Of a stretch of DNA of 64,000 nt, positions 23,501 through 34,500 are shown in pieces. The DNA lies in contig OY829542.1 in NCBI GenBank assembly GCA_963691705.1, positions 32,536,579 to 32,600,578 of the forward strand. The letters run 5' to 3'. The notes beneath the pieces were generated by a model that saw only the letters and a list, made by a program, of their open reading frames with translations, was not told the DNA's origin and searched no databases. The stretch comes from Viola odorata. Taxonomy: Eukaryota; Streptophyta; Magnoliopsida; Malpighiales; Violaceae. How positions within the stretch are numbered: the stretch's first letter is position 1; every line of letters starts with the position of its first letter. The translations under genes and the position numbers were made by a program.

Positions 23501-24396
23501 TAGCTCAAATCCAACACCTTCAAGCTTTCAAACAAACGCAGGTCACCTCCATTTATCAGGGAGCCAGTAAGCTGATTGTGATTGAGATTCAAGTACTTAA
23601 CACTCTCAGAAATACCAGGCAGTAATTTCTGTGAACTAGAACTGACTAGCATGTTCCAACTAAAATCAACATGGCTAGCATTGGTTAGAAGGAAAAATTC
23701 CCCATCTAGATGACCATCAAACATATTCCCATGAAAGTCAAGCACCTGGAGACTTGAAATTAGCTCAAACCCCTTTGGGATTCTCTCGGTAAATCCATTA
23801 GAAGATAGATTTAGATACATCAAATTATTCAGCCTTGTCAGTGACATTGGCAGGGACCCAGATAAGAAGTTGCGGCTCAAGTCCAAAGATAGGACCGATG
23901 AAAGCCCAGAAATTGAGTCAGGAATGGAGCCAGAGAAATTGTTCCCAGCTAAGGAAAGATTCCTTAAGCTCTCCAACTTACCAATCCCCATGGGTAAAGA
24001 CGATGAGAACAGATTGTTCGACACATCCATAAACTCAAGGCTCTTGAAGTCACCTATATTGTCAGGAATCTTGCCTGTTATAGAGTTGTTTGCCATAGAG
24101 AGCTTTACAAGCATTGTTAGGTTAGCAAACACACTCAAGTCCACATCAGCTGAGAGACCCAAATTATCAAGCACAACACCAGCAACATTTCCACCATTAC
24201 AGACTATACCATTCCAAGAAGTAGGGCAACCGTTGAAATCGATGGACTCCTCATTCCACGATTGAAGGACATAACCAGTAGGGTCATGCTTGATACCCTT
24301 CTTGAACTCAAGCAATGCCAAAATGTCTTGTGAAGGAAGCTGCCCCGTGGAAGCAAGGAAAAACAGGGATAATATTAAAAGCCTAAGGAGCTTCAT
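20558..24396 (-). CDS. GHR1: LRR receptor-like pseudokinase, GHR1 type
   Basis: Three coding exons by GT-AG borders: 23340-24396, 21655-23199 and 20558-21141, giving 1061 codons, close to the Arabidopsis protein. Order: signal peptide (1-19), extracellular leucine-rich repeats (about 75-590, LxxLxLxxNxLxG type), membrane helix (about 632-659), Ser-rich juxtamembrane part, kinase-like domain from about 779. The ATP-site Lys is present (807, VKW). The catalytic loop reads HGNIKATN (904-911) instead of HRDxKxxN and the DFG site reads DYC (925-927), so it should be catalytically dead. GHR1 is known as a plasma-membrane pseudokinase in guard cells that promotes stomatal closure with anion channels and H2O2 signalling. 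Orthology is judged from memory of the family; the receptor class is certain. Confidence 0.88.
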
Positions 24397-26979
24397 ATTC
24401 CCTCAATAGATGTTTACACTCTCCAACGAAGTGTTTAATCTCATAGGTCAACAAAAAGTAAAAGATGGGCTTTAATCTGCCAGAACCCAAATGCAGCTCA
24501 CCCAGACAGCAGACAGCACAAAATGAGACAGGAACAACAATGGCTGCTTCAATGTAATGAGAAATATATCATTTACCACTAGCGACAAGCTAAATCTTGT
24601 AGGGAACTGAGGCAGACAAACTATTTGAATAAGAATTTTTAACAAAGGCTCCACCAATTAACAGTAAAAGCAAGAGAGACCCAACAAGCCATTCTTCAAG
24701 AACAACAGCATTTACCCTTTAAGAACATAACAATCAACTAAGAACCTCAAACTCAGTTTCACCAACTCAATACTTCAGTTACCTGATAAACGGAGCAGAT
24801 TTAGGACACCAGAGCTTCAAAAACACTGTGATTCTGCCACCAGAGAGATATTCTCCTCAGCAACTTTAGCAGAGAATTTCATTCAACAGCACAAACTGTG
24901 CCACGGCTTTAACCATGAAAGGAACTACTACTAGCACCAACCGGGCCCATTCATTGATCTAACAAGAGAAAGAAACAAAAAGAGAAAAAAACCCTAATAA
25001 AGGCCCCAACTTTCATTAACAATGTAGGCTCCAAGAATCTCCCAACACAAAAGACTCTGGCTTTAACCAACTATCCAAAATGAAAATCTCACTTTTGTTG
25101 CTCAGATAAGGGTTTCACAAGAAAAACTACAAGGATTTTAGGTTACAGTAGCACAAAGAAAAGATAAACCCATTCAAGAACAAGAGAAATGGCGTGAAAT
25201 AATAACTCAATGGAGGACAGCGTGAGTGTCAGTGTGAGCTCATAATAACTGCAAGGGACCCGGAAAAGAATTTCGTCCGCCTAATAATAAGTAAATGCCC
25301 ATTAAAGTAGCTAAGCTGTTTTATGAGGTACTACAATTACAAAGACCCTCACCTTTCATTAGTGTAAAGACAAGCATATACAGGACATGGTCTTTTGTCT
25401 TTCCAACAGCAAAAGTGGTGACTGATGATGCATGTGGGGTCACTGAAACAGAAGCCCTAATTTTGATAGGGCATTAATTAAACCGAGCAAAGGAAAAGGA
25501 AGAACCATTTTTTTTTCTTTTTTTTTCTTTTGGTTTTTTTTTTTTTTGTCAGTGGGATTAAGAAAGAAAGCGGGAAATGGAAAGATTTTTATCAGCCTAA
25601 AAAAATAAGTTTGGGGATTTACCCGCCAAAAAGAGATGGAATTTATAAATCAATAACAGTAACATGGTGGACGTCAAAAGGTTTTATCAAATCTAGTTTA
25701 AGATTGTGGTTTGTGTTTTTTTGGAAAGTAGCAGAGTCCTCTCTCTTTCTTCTCATATTTTAATTTTGTGTTATTATTATTTATTTATTTATTATCTCGA
25801 GTGTCTTCTACAAGACTAATCTCGTTTGAATTCTGTCAAACCTCCAAGAAGGACGACTCTCCAAGCATGATTTATTTTATTCTTCAAACTTGAAGGATAG
25901 TTAAATTTTTTATCATTTTTATATAAATATTACTATTATTATTGTTTACTTATTTATTTATTTATTCTGAGAATGGTTGGGGTCTAGGCAGGGTCCATCA
26001 CTGATTCACTGCTGCCCTTTGACCAGGGTTATGTTATGTACTCCAAATTCTAACAACACAATCACACACGTACACGAGAAGGCAAGGCAGGGAAAAAACT
26101 TGAGTATGGACTCACCATTCAGTACATCATGATTTAAGATGATGATACTTACTTTAAATAGTGCTAGAATACAACTATTTTTAATATTTTTAGACACGTG
26201 TCATCATTATGCATCATGATGTACTGAGTAGTGGGTACATCGTATGTACCCAAATTTTACTCGCAAAGCAGAGGGGGTGGTGTGGTGGAGTTGGTGAAGG
26301 AATTATGAGAGGAAATATACATAGTTATTACTTATTACAATTATTTTATTTTTAAATAAATAATTTATTGTAATTATTTTGTTATAAATTTTAAACCCAT
26401 AATTCATATTTTAGCTCTTTTGTAAGTAATTTACAATGTCTCTCGTATTTGTCACCTTGAAGTAATATGTCCCAAATTGAATAATTTAAGTTACTGATTG
26501 ATCCCAATGATAAAAGGTTAAGAAGTTATCTTTTGTGAAGTCACGAATTTAAATTTTTAGAAACAAAAATAATAATGTGATTAATTTTATAACAATAAAA
26601 TTCACAAAATTGGCCAAATATAGTACTAATAATTTTGTTTTTTTATAATTATTTTGTCAAATGAGAAAAAACATTGCGGGAAAAAACCTAGAAAAATGCT
26701 CCCGCGAGTATATTTTAGTTGTAAGGATGGTGGTGAATTTTCCAGAAATTTATAATGGTCAACCCTCATTTAGGGCCATTTTTGTGTGTATCAATTTAGT
26801 GAGTCTTAAACTAGTTCGATAAAATCAAGACTTAGTCAATTGATTCCTTAAATCCGTTTTGATCAAACTCAAGCACAAAACTCGGAATTGATTCCTTAGT
26901 CCTTATTTTTTCTAAACTTATTTTTTGTTGATTCTATTTTTTTTTTATTCATAGATAAGAATGTAGAATATAAGAATTG
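24397..26979. other. Upstream region of the GHR1-type gene, no gene
   Basis: It holds the presumed promoter and leader of the minus-strand gene. T-rich microsatellites lie at 25508-25550, ATT/TTTA repeats near 25770-25800 and 25920-25970. A foldback lies at 26098-26265. No coding frame looks real. Confidence 0.5.
26098..26265. repeat. Small foldback (MITE-like)
   Basis: Arms: TTGAGTATGGACTCACCATT / CAGTACATCATGAT on the left pair with ATCATGATGTACTG / AGTAGTGGGTACAT on the right, separated by about 75 bp. A TSD was not established. Confidence 0.6.
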
Positions 26980-27189
26980 TGAGACAATGATAGCAATTGG
27001 GCGGGTATGGGCGGGTATGGTTATGTTAAAATGGGTATGGACGGGTATGGGTAAATATCCAATTCATACCTAAAATTAAATATCCATTATTACCCATACC
27101 CAATATGCCCCATACCCAATTGGGTATATAATGGATATCCAATTCACCAAATTATTTTATTTTTTATAATTAATAAAAAAATTATTATT

Positions 27190-27440
27190 TAGATCCGTTT
27201 TCATTAATTATGCTCGTTTTTTATTATTTTGATTCGTTTTTTACCGTTTTGACTCGGTTTTTACCATTTTGGCTCGATTTTTACCGTTTTGGCTCGGTTT
27301 TTACCGTTTTGGCTCGTTTTTTACCGTTTTGGCTTGGTTTTTACAATTTTTGCTCAATTTTTTACCATTTTTGCTCAATTTTTGCCATTTTGGTTCATTT
27401 TTTTTACCATTTTGGCTCGTTTTAACTCATTTTTTACCAT
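27190..27440 (+). repeat. ~20-bp minisatellite in hAT-like element 2
   Basis: About 12 imperfect units of the type TTTTTACCGTTTTGGCTCGG. The unit resembles that of the minisatellite at 56899-57334. Confidence 0.85.
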
Positions 27441-27755
27441 AAATTGTGAAAAACGCACTAAATGCAGTCAACCAAAAAGTCCGCAGTATTCGAATCAACG
27501 TATCCAGTAATGTTGCAAGAAAAAAGTTAGCACTTGTGTTTTCTCTCATAAATATACGAATATTTCTGTTTTCTTGACTAGCGCGCTACTAGCAATAATT
27601 ATATTCAAGCATTGGAGATCTTTTAATTTAACATGTAAAAGATGTAAACACACAAACTCTCTCTATCTTCATTGAACTTTTACATAGAACCATTGGATGA
27701 CTGTCAGGCATATACACATCAAGTAAAACAGAAAGTAGGCCAAAGAGAGATGTAC

Positions 27756-28361
27756 CAAGGGCCCTGAAACCTCATCAGCTTTCTCTTTCCCATACAGTTG
27801 CTCAACTAAGGAAACAGCAAATTCCATAGTAGTCCCTGCTCCACGACTTGTCACAACTGTGTCATCCTTCTGCACCCTTGATTCAACAGCAGCCGCTACA
27901 TCAGAAGACTGTAACTGCTCCATAAAGGTGGGATAACAAGTTGCCTGCCATAAACAACACAATCACAGTTCTGATCACCATACGTAATTTATTCATCGGT
28001 AACACAAAGGATCATTCAAATGTGGTCATTACTTTCAGTCCCTTCAGCAAACCCCAGGAGCCTAGTGCCACCGCTGGAGAAGCACAGACTGCTGCGTAAA
28101 GCTGCCCTTTCTCAGCTTGCTTCTTCACCAAGCCCTCCAAAACTCCAGAATTTTTAAGATTAGTAGCACCTGGTGTCCCTCCCTACGCATTCCTCCAGAA
28201 CAATAACTAACAGCATAACAGAAAAAATGACGGTGTCGTTTCCATTTCAAAAAGAAAGAGACAGAAAGCTGAAAGCATACCGGTAGCGCGATGAGGTCAA
28301 AAACGGAGTCGCTGCAATCAGAAACGAGGGCATCGGCGATGAGCTTGATGCCGTGACAGGC
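27756..28361 (-). pseudogene. DJ-1/PfpI domain gene fragment, captured
   Basis: Three exons with usable GT-AG borders: about 28281-28361, 28033-28182 (50 codons) and 27756-27944 (63 codons). The residues read as a plant DJ-1 domain: ACHGIKLIADALVSD, GGTPGATNLKNSG, the nucleophile elbow YAAVCASPAVALG with its Cys, and TSRGAGTTMEFA. The first strand of the fold and the true start are missing, and the upstream sequence (28362-28400) looks like a damaged exon piece. The last exon after GPL is also absent. The fragment lies inside a hAT-like element with introns kept, so it came from genomic DNA, not from mRNA. It is not expected to make a working deglycase/chaperone-type DJ-1. Confidence 0.85.
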
Positions 28362-28382
28362 TCGAAGCGACTGTGACCACAC

Positions 28383-29049
28383 GAAAGAGCATAACCTAGC
28401 CTAAGCCTCTCTCTCAAACAGACGTGTCATTGCCTTAATCTTGCTGACCCTAAGGTAGTCCATGATAATAAGCCAGTTTGATATTAAAATTGTAGGAATT
28501 CATTTATAACCTTTACATATATGAGGTACAAAAAAACCAGTACAGTACAGGTAACGTTCAACTGCTGATATCCTTATCCTTGAGTTAGATGGTAAGGATA
28601 GTGAGGTTGCTAAAATTATTCAATTTCTAACTGGATTTGAAGGATATCTACCATCATTCTAGAATATTCTAGGATTCATTTTCAATGTGCTAAAGAGATG
28701 GACAAGCCAATTAGCCATTTGAAATTGTAGGGTTTTGTCCATATCTTTAGTGTATGAAATACGACATGCATGCACAACACAGGTAACAAGTCAATTGCTA
28801 AAATCCCTACACTTGAGGAAGAAAGATAGACAATGAGATCACTTATATTATTTCATTTCCTAAGGGATCAATCAACCGTGTAAAAAATAACTTTAAGGAT
28901 CACCACACAGAATTTCAGATTTCTACTTATATTAAACATTCTTATGAAAATCATCCAACATCCATGTCGGATGTCAAAAGCCAACAGCAATATCATTATT
29001 CATTTCCTATGGAAAAGAAAACAAACTAAAACAACATGGAGATGCAAAC
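28383..29049. other. Spacer between captured gene fragments
   Basis: AT-rich DNA without recognisable exons, inside hAT-like element 2. Confidence 0.5.
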
Positions 29050-29713
29050 CTGTGGAACTATATGCTGCATTGCCCAATCAGGGCCAAATTCTTCTGCTAG
29101 GCGCTTCACATTATTGGCAGCCGCATCACGAATTGAGTAGACCTGACAATAACAAATTCAGAGTAGATAATTATCACAATAAAGCTCCAAATGCTCAAAA
29201 TTTCAAGATAACACTTCTCAAGCATGAACAGAAACAGAAGTAGCTACTCAATCAAACATAAAACCTTCGACTAAATTGGGGAAAACATAAAAATGCTTGA
29301 AACCAGATTAAACCCAATATCCCACAGCAATAAAAAAGATGCAAGTATAGCCTTTTTCATAATGCTTTCTATAATAAAAACAAAGAGTTCCCAAGTTTTT
29401 TTTTATCAGTGCACCACATGCATAAACTAGAGCAGTCAACATCTGCATTGCCAGTATACAAGTAAAAGAACAAAACTCTCCAGAATGGATATGGATAACC
29501 AAACATGCAGGGATACAAGTGTTTACATACCTTATCCTTTAACCACTGCATGCAAAGAGTGCCAAGTTTATCATCAAAAACTCCCACACCCAACTGGCTT
29601 GCCAATAACGATATATATTCTATAATTGCAAGCCGAACCCTCCAGTGTTTATCCTCTGCAAGCTCCACAATTGCTGGAAGAAGGGACTGGAAAAGCAAAT
29701 CGATACCAATTAC
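29050..29713 (-). pseudogene. PP2A scaffolding subunit A fragment, captured
   Basis: Two complete internal exons with GT-AG borders and open frames: 29531-29713 (61 codons, [20 protein letters not shown] onward) and 29050-29142 (31 codons, VYSIRDAAANNVKRLAEEFG onward). They code HEAT repeats of the 65-kDa regulatory subunit A of protein phosphatase 2A. The normal gene has many more exons; no others are in the neighbourhood. The fragment shares strand with the DJ-1 fragment and lies in the same hAT-like element, so the two were probably captured in one or two steps. It has no start codon of its own. Confidence 0.88.
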
Positions 29714-30184
29714 CTGCATTTGAGTTCAAAATAATAGGAATTACACATGGTTGCCAGAATAATTGAGCTCTTGTGAAAAGATACCAACTCACATCGAGTC
29801 ACTAGTTTGAGCTAGGTATCCTTCTAGTTTGCAATTTGTAGGAGAGGAAGGCGACGCCAGAGAGAGGGAGGAGGAAGACGGCGACGCAGAGAGAGGGAGG
29901 TGAGGAAGATTGAGGATGGTGTGAAAGGAGGAGGAAATAAAAGGATAACCGTTCGGGTATGTTCGGGTATTATACCCAGTGATACCCGAATGGGTATGGG
30001 TAATATCCAAACCATACCCAGTCAAACCGGGTACGGTTTGGATATTACCCGGTCAAACATATGTGGTTATGGGCGGATATTCGGGTATGGATACCCATTG
30101 CCATCCCTATGAGACATTGTCCTTCCTGCTATATAGAAAATATCACTAAACTATAAATTTATTTTGTAATAAAAATAAATTATA

Positions 30185-30560
30185 TAAGAAAACTTTATAT
30201 TTTACAAAATATTTCACTTAACTCCTTATAGTTTAAAAGCTTGCAATTTGAAAGTTATAATCTTAATATTTTGAATGTTTAAAAAATCAATTACAAAATT
30301 TATTTACAATTTGTTTTTTAATTTATTCCTTTTAATTTATTTTTTAAATCTTATTATTTTTTTATTTTTTAGTGGAGTGAATTTTTCCATATTTGTAACA
30401 TTTTCCCTCAAATTTGTATAATTTTTGAATTATTTTATTATTTATTTTAAAATTTTTAACCACTCAACTTTTAAAGAATTATAGGTTTCTATTGCAAGCT
30501 TTTAAACTATTGGGGGTTAAATGAAATATTTTATAAACTATAAGATTTTTTACCCTATTT
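30185..30560. repeat. MITE-like foldback next to hAT-like element 2
   Basis: The left arm (30185-30262: ...AAAATATTTCACTTAACTCC...AGTTTAAAAGCTTGCAAT) pairs with the right arm (30480-30560) over about 70 bp with some mismatches, around an AT-rich middle. It codes nothing. Confidence 0.65.
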
Positions 30561-31523
30561 TTTAACTTAGAAATAAATCAAAATTCAAACATTGTCTCTA
30601 AAATTGCCATTAAAACATTAAAAGTTGGGTTGATCACAACTTGAGCTTTCTCTAGCCTCAAAGCCCTGACTCTCTTTTGTTACCTACTGGATGCCCGGTT
30701 CGGGTGTTAACAAACTTAGCCCGTATTAACTAAGCTCTTTTTTTTTTTTTTGGGGGGGGGGGGGGGGGGTAACATAGCATCTATTGTCATGTTTTAAAGG
30801 AGTGGAAGACTTGAACTATTTATGGAAAAAAGAAAAAGGTGTTACTACAGAAATTACAGAATGTACCTTCGGGTAGAAGACAGACAGACAGACAGTAGTG
30901 AGAGTTCTATCCAAACTATTTCAGGTCTTGCATCATTCACTATAGTTAAAACTTGTTTACCACAAGTTAATAAGCATTTTACGCTATTCTTAAATTACCT
31001 TCTCGAAAAATTATGAAGAAAAAAAACTAATTAAAACGCAAGAACTAATTTGGAATTTTCTAATCATAGACCTAAGGTAGTCTATTTATGCCTGTAAGTT
31101 AAGTGACATGTACTTGATAGTTGATGCAGCAAGTAACAGCTATTATGTTCTACTTTTCTTCCCTTACCTGCCTGCTCGCTCAAGAATTCGAATTGACAAG
31201 AACACCAAAAGAGAGAACAAATGAATGGTAATCTAGATTAGAAATCATCAACAGAAAAGAAATTTGCATATCAAAACTCCGGTCAGCAACTATATTCTCG
31301 GATGCTTGCAAGCACATACTAAAGTATTATATCTAAGTTGAGACTAGCAAAGGCTTTCCATTCAAGGGAAGGAACGAGTCTACTTACTAGCTGCAAAAAC
31401 GTAACATAAATCTTTCAGCTTTTGGAATTGCAAATGGTTGGAAGCTCAACTTAATAATGACTTCATAATAACCAATCCCGGTCTTAACAAATTAATTCTG
31501 AGACACTCCCAGCAGGTGCATTC
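30561..31523. other. Intergenic DNA, 3' flank of OLA1
   Basis: It contains a T tract followed by a G run of about 18 (30751-30768) and GACA repeats (30882-30894). No gene seen; the right part will include the OLA1 3' UTR. Confidence 0.5.
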
Positions 31524-34500
31524 TCACTTCTTACCACCTCCTGATACATTGAACTTGAAGAATATAACGTCTCCATCTTGGACAACATAAGTCTTCCCCT
31601 CCTGTTTATACTTACCAGCAGCCTGAAATGCAAGAGAAATATTAATGTCACCTCCTAAGCAATTAGAAGAAAAAATAGGAAAAAATGTAAAATTTACCAT
31701 TGCATTTGTAACATAAATCAAGATAAGCCACTACATTAGTAACTGAGTCAAATAAACCACTGCATTTGTCTAGTCGGTCAATATAAAACACTATTATCTA
31801 AAATAGCAATACTTTGTTTGGCATGCACCTTAAAAATTTATCTGGCGAGGAGTAATTATACATTTAAAATAAAAATTGTTGTAGCAATTTCTTCACCTAT
31901 AAAAAATAAAGTTCAATTAAATTACTCCCCTTTTTTTTCTTTCAAATCTCTCCTTTTACAAAGGGCCAAACAAGGCATTATTATTTTGAGGTAGTGGTAT
32001 ATGTTAACCGAATTAACAAATGCAAAGGTTTATTTGGCTCAACTACAAATGTAGTGGTTTATCCTAACTTGTGGTACAAATGCAAGTGTGAATTTTACCT
32101 TTTACCCGAAAAAATAAAATAAAAGCACTCGAGCTTATTTTGAAGATTGAGCTGATGACAACAATGTCTCTGCACTTCCATATTCTGGGATCTAAGCCAT
32201 TTACAGTATATGCATCCTCAGGCTGCTAAGCCCCGTCATATATACCCAGCCTTCCATATATTCATATTACTATTGTTATTATTATTTTATCTTTAGCACT
32301 GGTTAAGTATTTCTCCAATGCAGAGGCAAAATTACTTACAGAACATAGAATATACAAATACTCAGCAGCAACTCTCAACACTGCTTGCACCTCCAGACCA
32401 ATGCAGGAGGTGAAACCAAAGCGGTTTAATAACCCTCTTTAGACAAGAAAAGAAAAATGATACAAAATCAAAAGTTCTGATCAAGTCATGTACCTTAACA
32501 GCAGGCTCACTACCAAGCTCCTTCAGATCCTCGAACTTCATGACCTAAACATAGCAAATAAATCCTATGATTAGACTTTTCAAGTAAAAATATATGAAGA
32601 TAGACAGCAACAAGCATTAGGATATGTATCGAGTTCCTTAATTACCTTTTAAAATTTCAGGGTCTTTTCCTATTGTTAAGGAATTATGTCAATGTTGATA
32701 TAATGCTGATTTTAGTAGTTTACAAGTCATCCCAATATGAGCATTATTTGTGACGTAAATATTGCTAATGAATAGGTTAGTAGTCCTAAGAGTTGTCACT
32801 TTTTTGCAGAAAGAGCAATGGAGAAAAAACAAATAGTTATGAACACCAAAACAAGACTAAAGTCATCCACTCAGGGACACAAAATGCAGTTTAGCATTAA
32901 AACAATGAATTGAGCAACTAGATGCAGAAAAAGAAGCGATTCTAGGGAGTGAAAAATAAATCCAAAAAGATGAGTAACAACCTCAGCACATATAAAGCCT
33001 TTTTCAAAATCAGTATGGATAGCCCCAGCAGCTTGAGGAGCCTTTGACTGCCGTCTGATTTGCCAGCATTTTACCTGAAAAGTATATTCTTCTGACATCA
33101 GGTAACAAGTCTAACAAATGAAAGCATGAAAACATGTATCTTGCAAGAAATTAAATCATCACTATAAGAAGCACCAATCATGCATAGGGTAAAAGAAAAC
33201 AAAACATAATGGCAAATAAAGAAAAAACAAAACTGAGACCAAGTGCATCAGATAAAAAATGAAAATTGAAGGGAGTTTAAAATTCATAACAATGAAGAGT
33301 AGAGACATTACAATATCTACTAAAATGTTCCACTGACATCAAAATGGTGCTGGAGTAACCTTTTCTATACATGATGCTAACTCAATGCCAATTACTAAGT
33401 TTGATAGATCATGTTTATTAGAGTTTTTTAATAACAGTAGAATTCTGATACTTCACCAGAAACCAAGCTGGTGATGATCAAGACCGTATTGTCTTAAATA
33501 TTTTGTTTACATCACCAGGACACCAGTTTCTGTCTTGTGAACTGGATAAAAATATAGTATATGCCTTTTAAAAATTTACAGAAACGCTAAGTAAAGCCTA
33601 CTGGAGAAAGTGCATATTGCAAATGTAATTGTGAAAACCCAAGCATATATGCAATACTCTGAAATGTCAAGGCAATACTTCCACAAAAACTGTCAGAAAT
33701 TATTGTAGACAACAGTAACACATCAAATTACTGTATAAACATGCATTACCTCATCAGGGCCAGCAGTGAAGAAATAGATGAGATTAATTGCAGAAAAACC
33801 AGTCTTTATGATCTTTGGAAGGGCACTGCAGAGAAGTTGGAGTCAGTAAACACAGATACATAGATTCTAAGACTAATACGGTCTTTTTTACTTAGCCAAT
33901 TCCAGCAACTTCTTCCAGTGTGAAAAATAAAGGTCAGAACCACAAATAAGTAAAGATGCATATCCCCTTGCCAGAAGAAGTGTTTCATTGCGAGTAAACC
34001 AACCTTGTTCCCAAATTGGTGATAGTTGACAATTTGTGATGGACACACTAAGTAAGCATCTCATTCAATTGAAACTAGAAATAAGGTGCAACATTCTACC
34101 CTCAGAGAACTAAAAGATAATGCTACAGTTCAAGAGATTTTACTAGATAATTCTTAACCTATGCTACAATTGAAAATTTTCTTATGATATTCTCAAACTG
34201 AGACTAAAATAGCCATCTCAGCAGATGGTAATGATAAAGCACATCTAATTCTGTTATACAGTCACCTATATATCAACAATAGATAGAATTTCTTCTTCAA
34301 AGCCTAACAAAATTTGTTTTTCAACAAGGGAAAAATGGTACAAATTTTGGAAAAAGAAACGTGTTGGTGTAATTCATTTCCTTGATTCCAACATGCTAAA
34401 AGGAGGGGAGTGTGGTTGACAGAATAAAGACATCACATTCTGTTCCTACTAAATAAAAGAAAAGGTATTTCCCTGATTATATAACAGGTCATTAAAAAAA

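Larger units (their letters stand above)
26988..30109. mobile_element. hAT-like transposon 2 carrying host gene fragments (Pack-hAT)
   Basis: The right end reverse-complemented is TAGGGATGGCAATGGGTA; the left end is TGATAGCAATTGGGCGGG, a slightly eroded match. Flanks TGAGACAA (26980-26987) and TGAGACAT (30110-30117) agree at 7 of 8 positions. Both ends carry GGGTATGGG-type subterminal repeats, as in element 3 (56605-58561). Between them lie a 20-bp minisatellite and intron-containing exons of a DJ-1 gene and of a PP2A A-subunit gene, both minus strand. No transposase. Confidence 0.78.

Noticed and set aside
27669..27755. Extension of the DJ-1 fragment beyond GPL
   Set aside because: Hydrophobic residues come from an intron after a GTACAT donor.
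29305..29530. Extension of the PP2A fragment past the donor site
   Set aside because: The frame runs into an intron; GTATGT donor at 29530 and loss of HEAT pattern mark the exon end.
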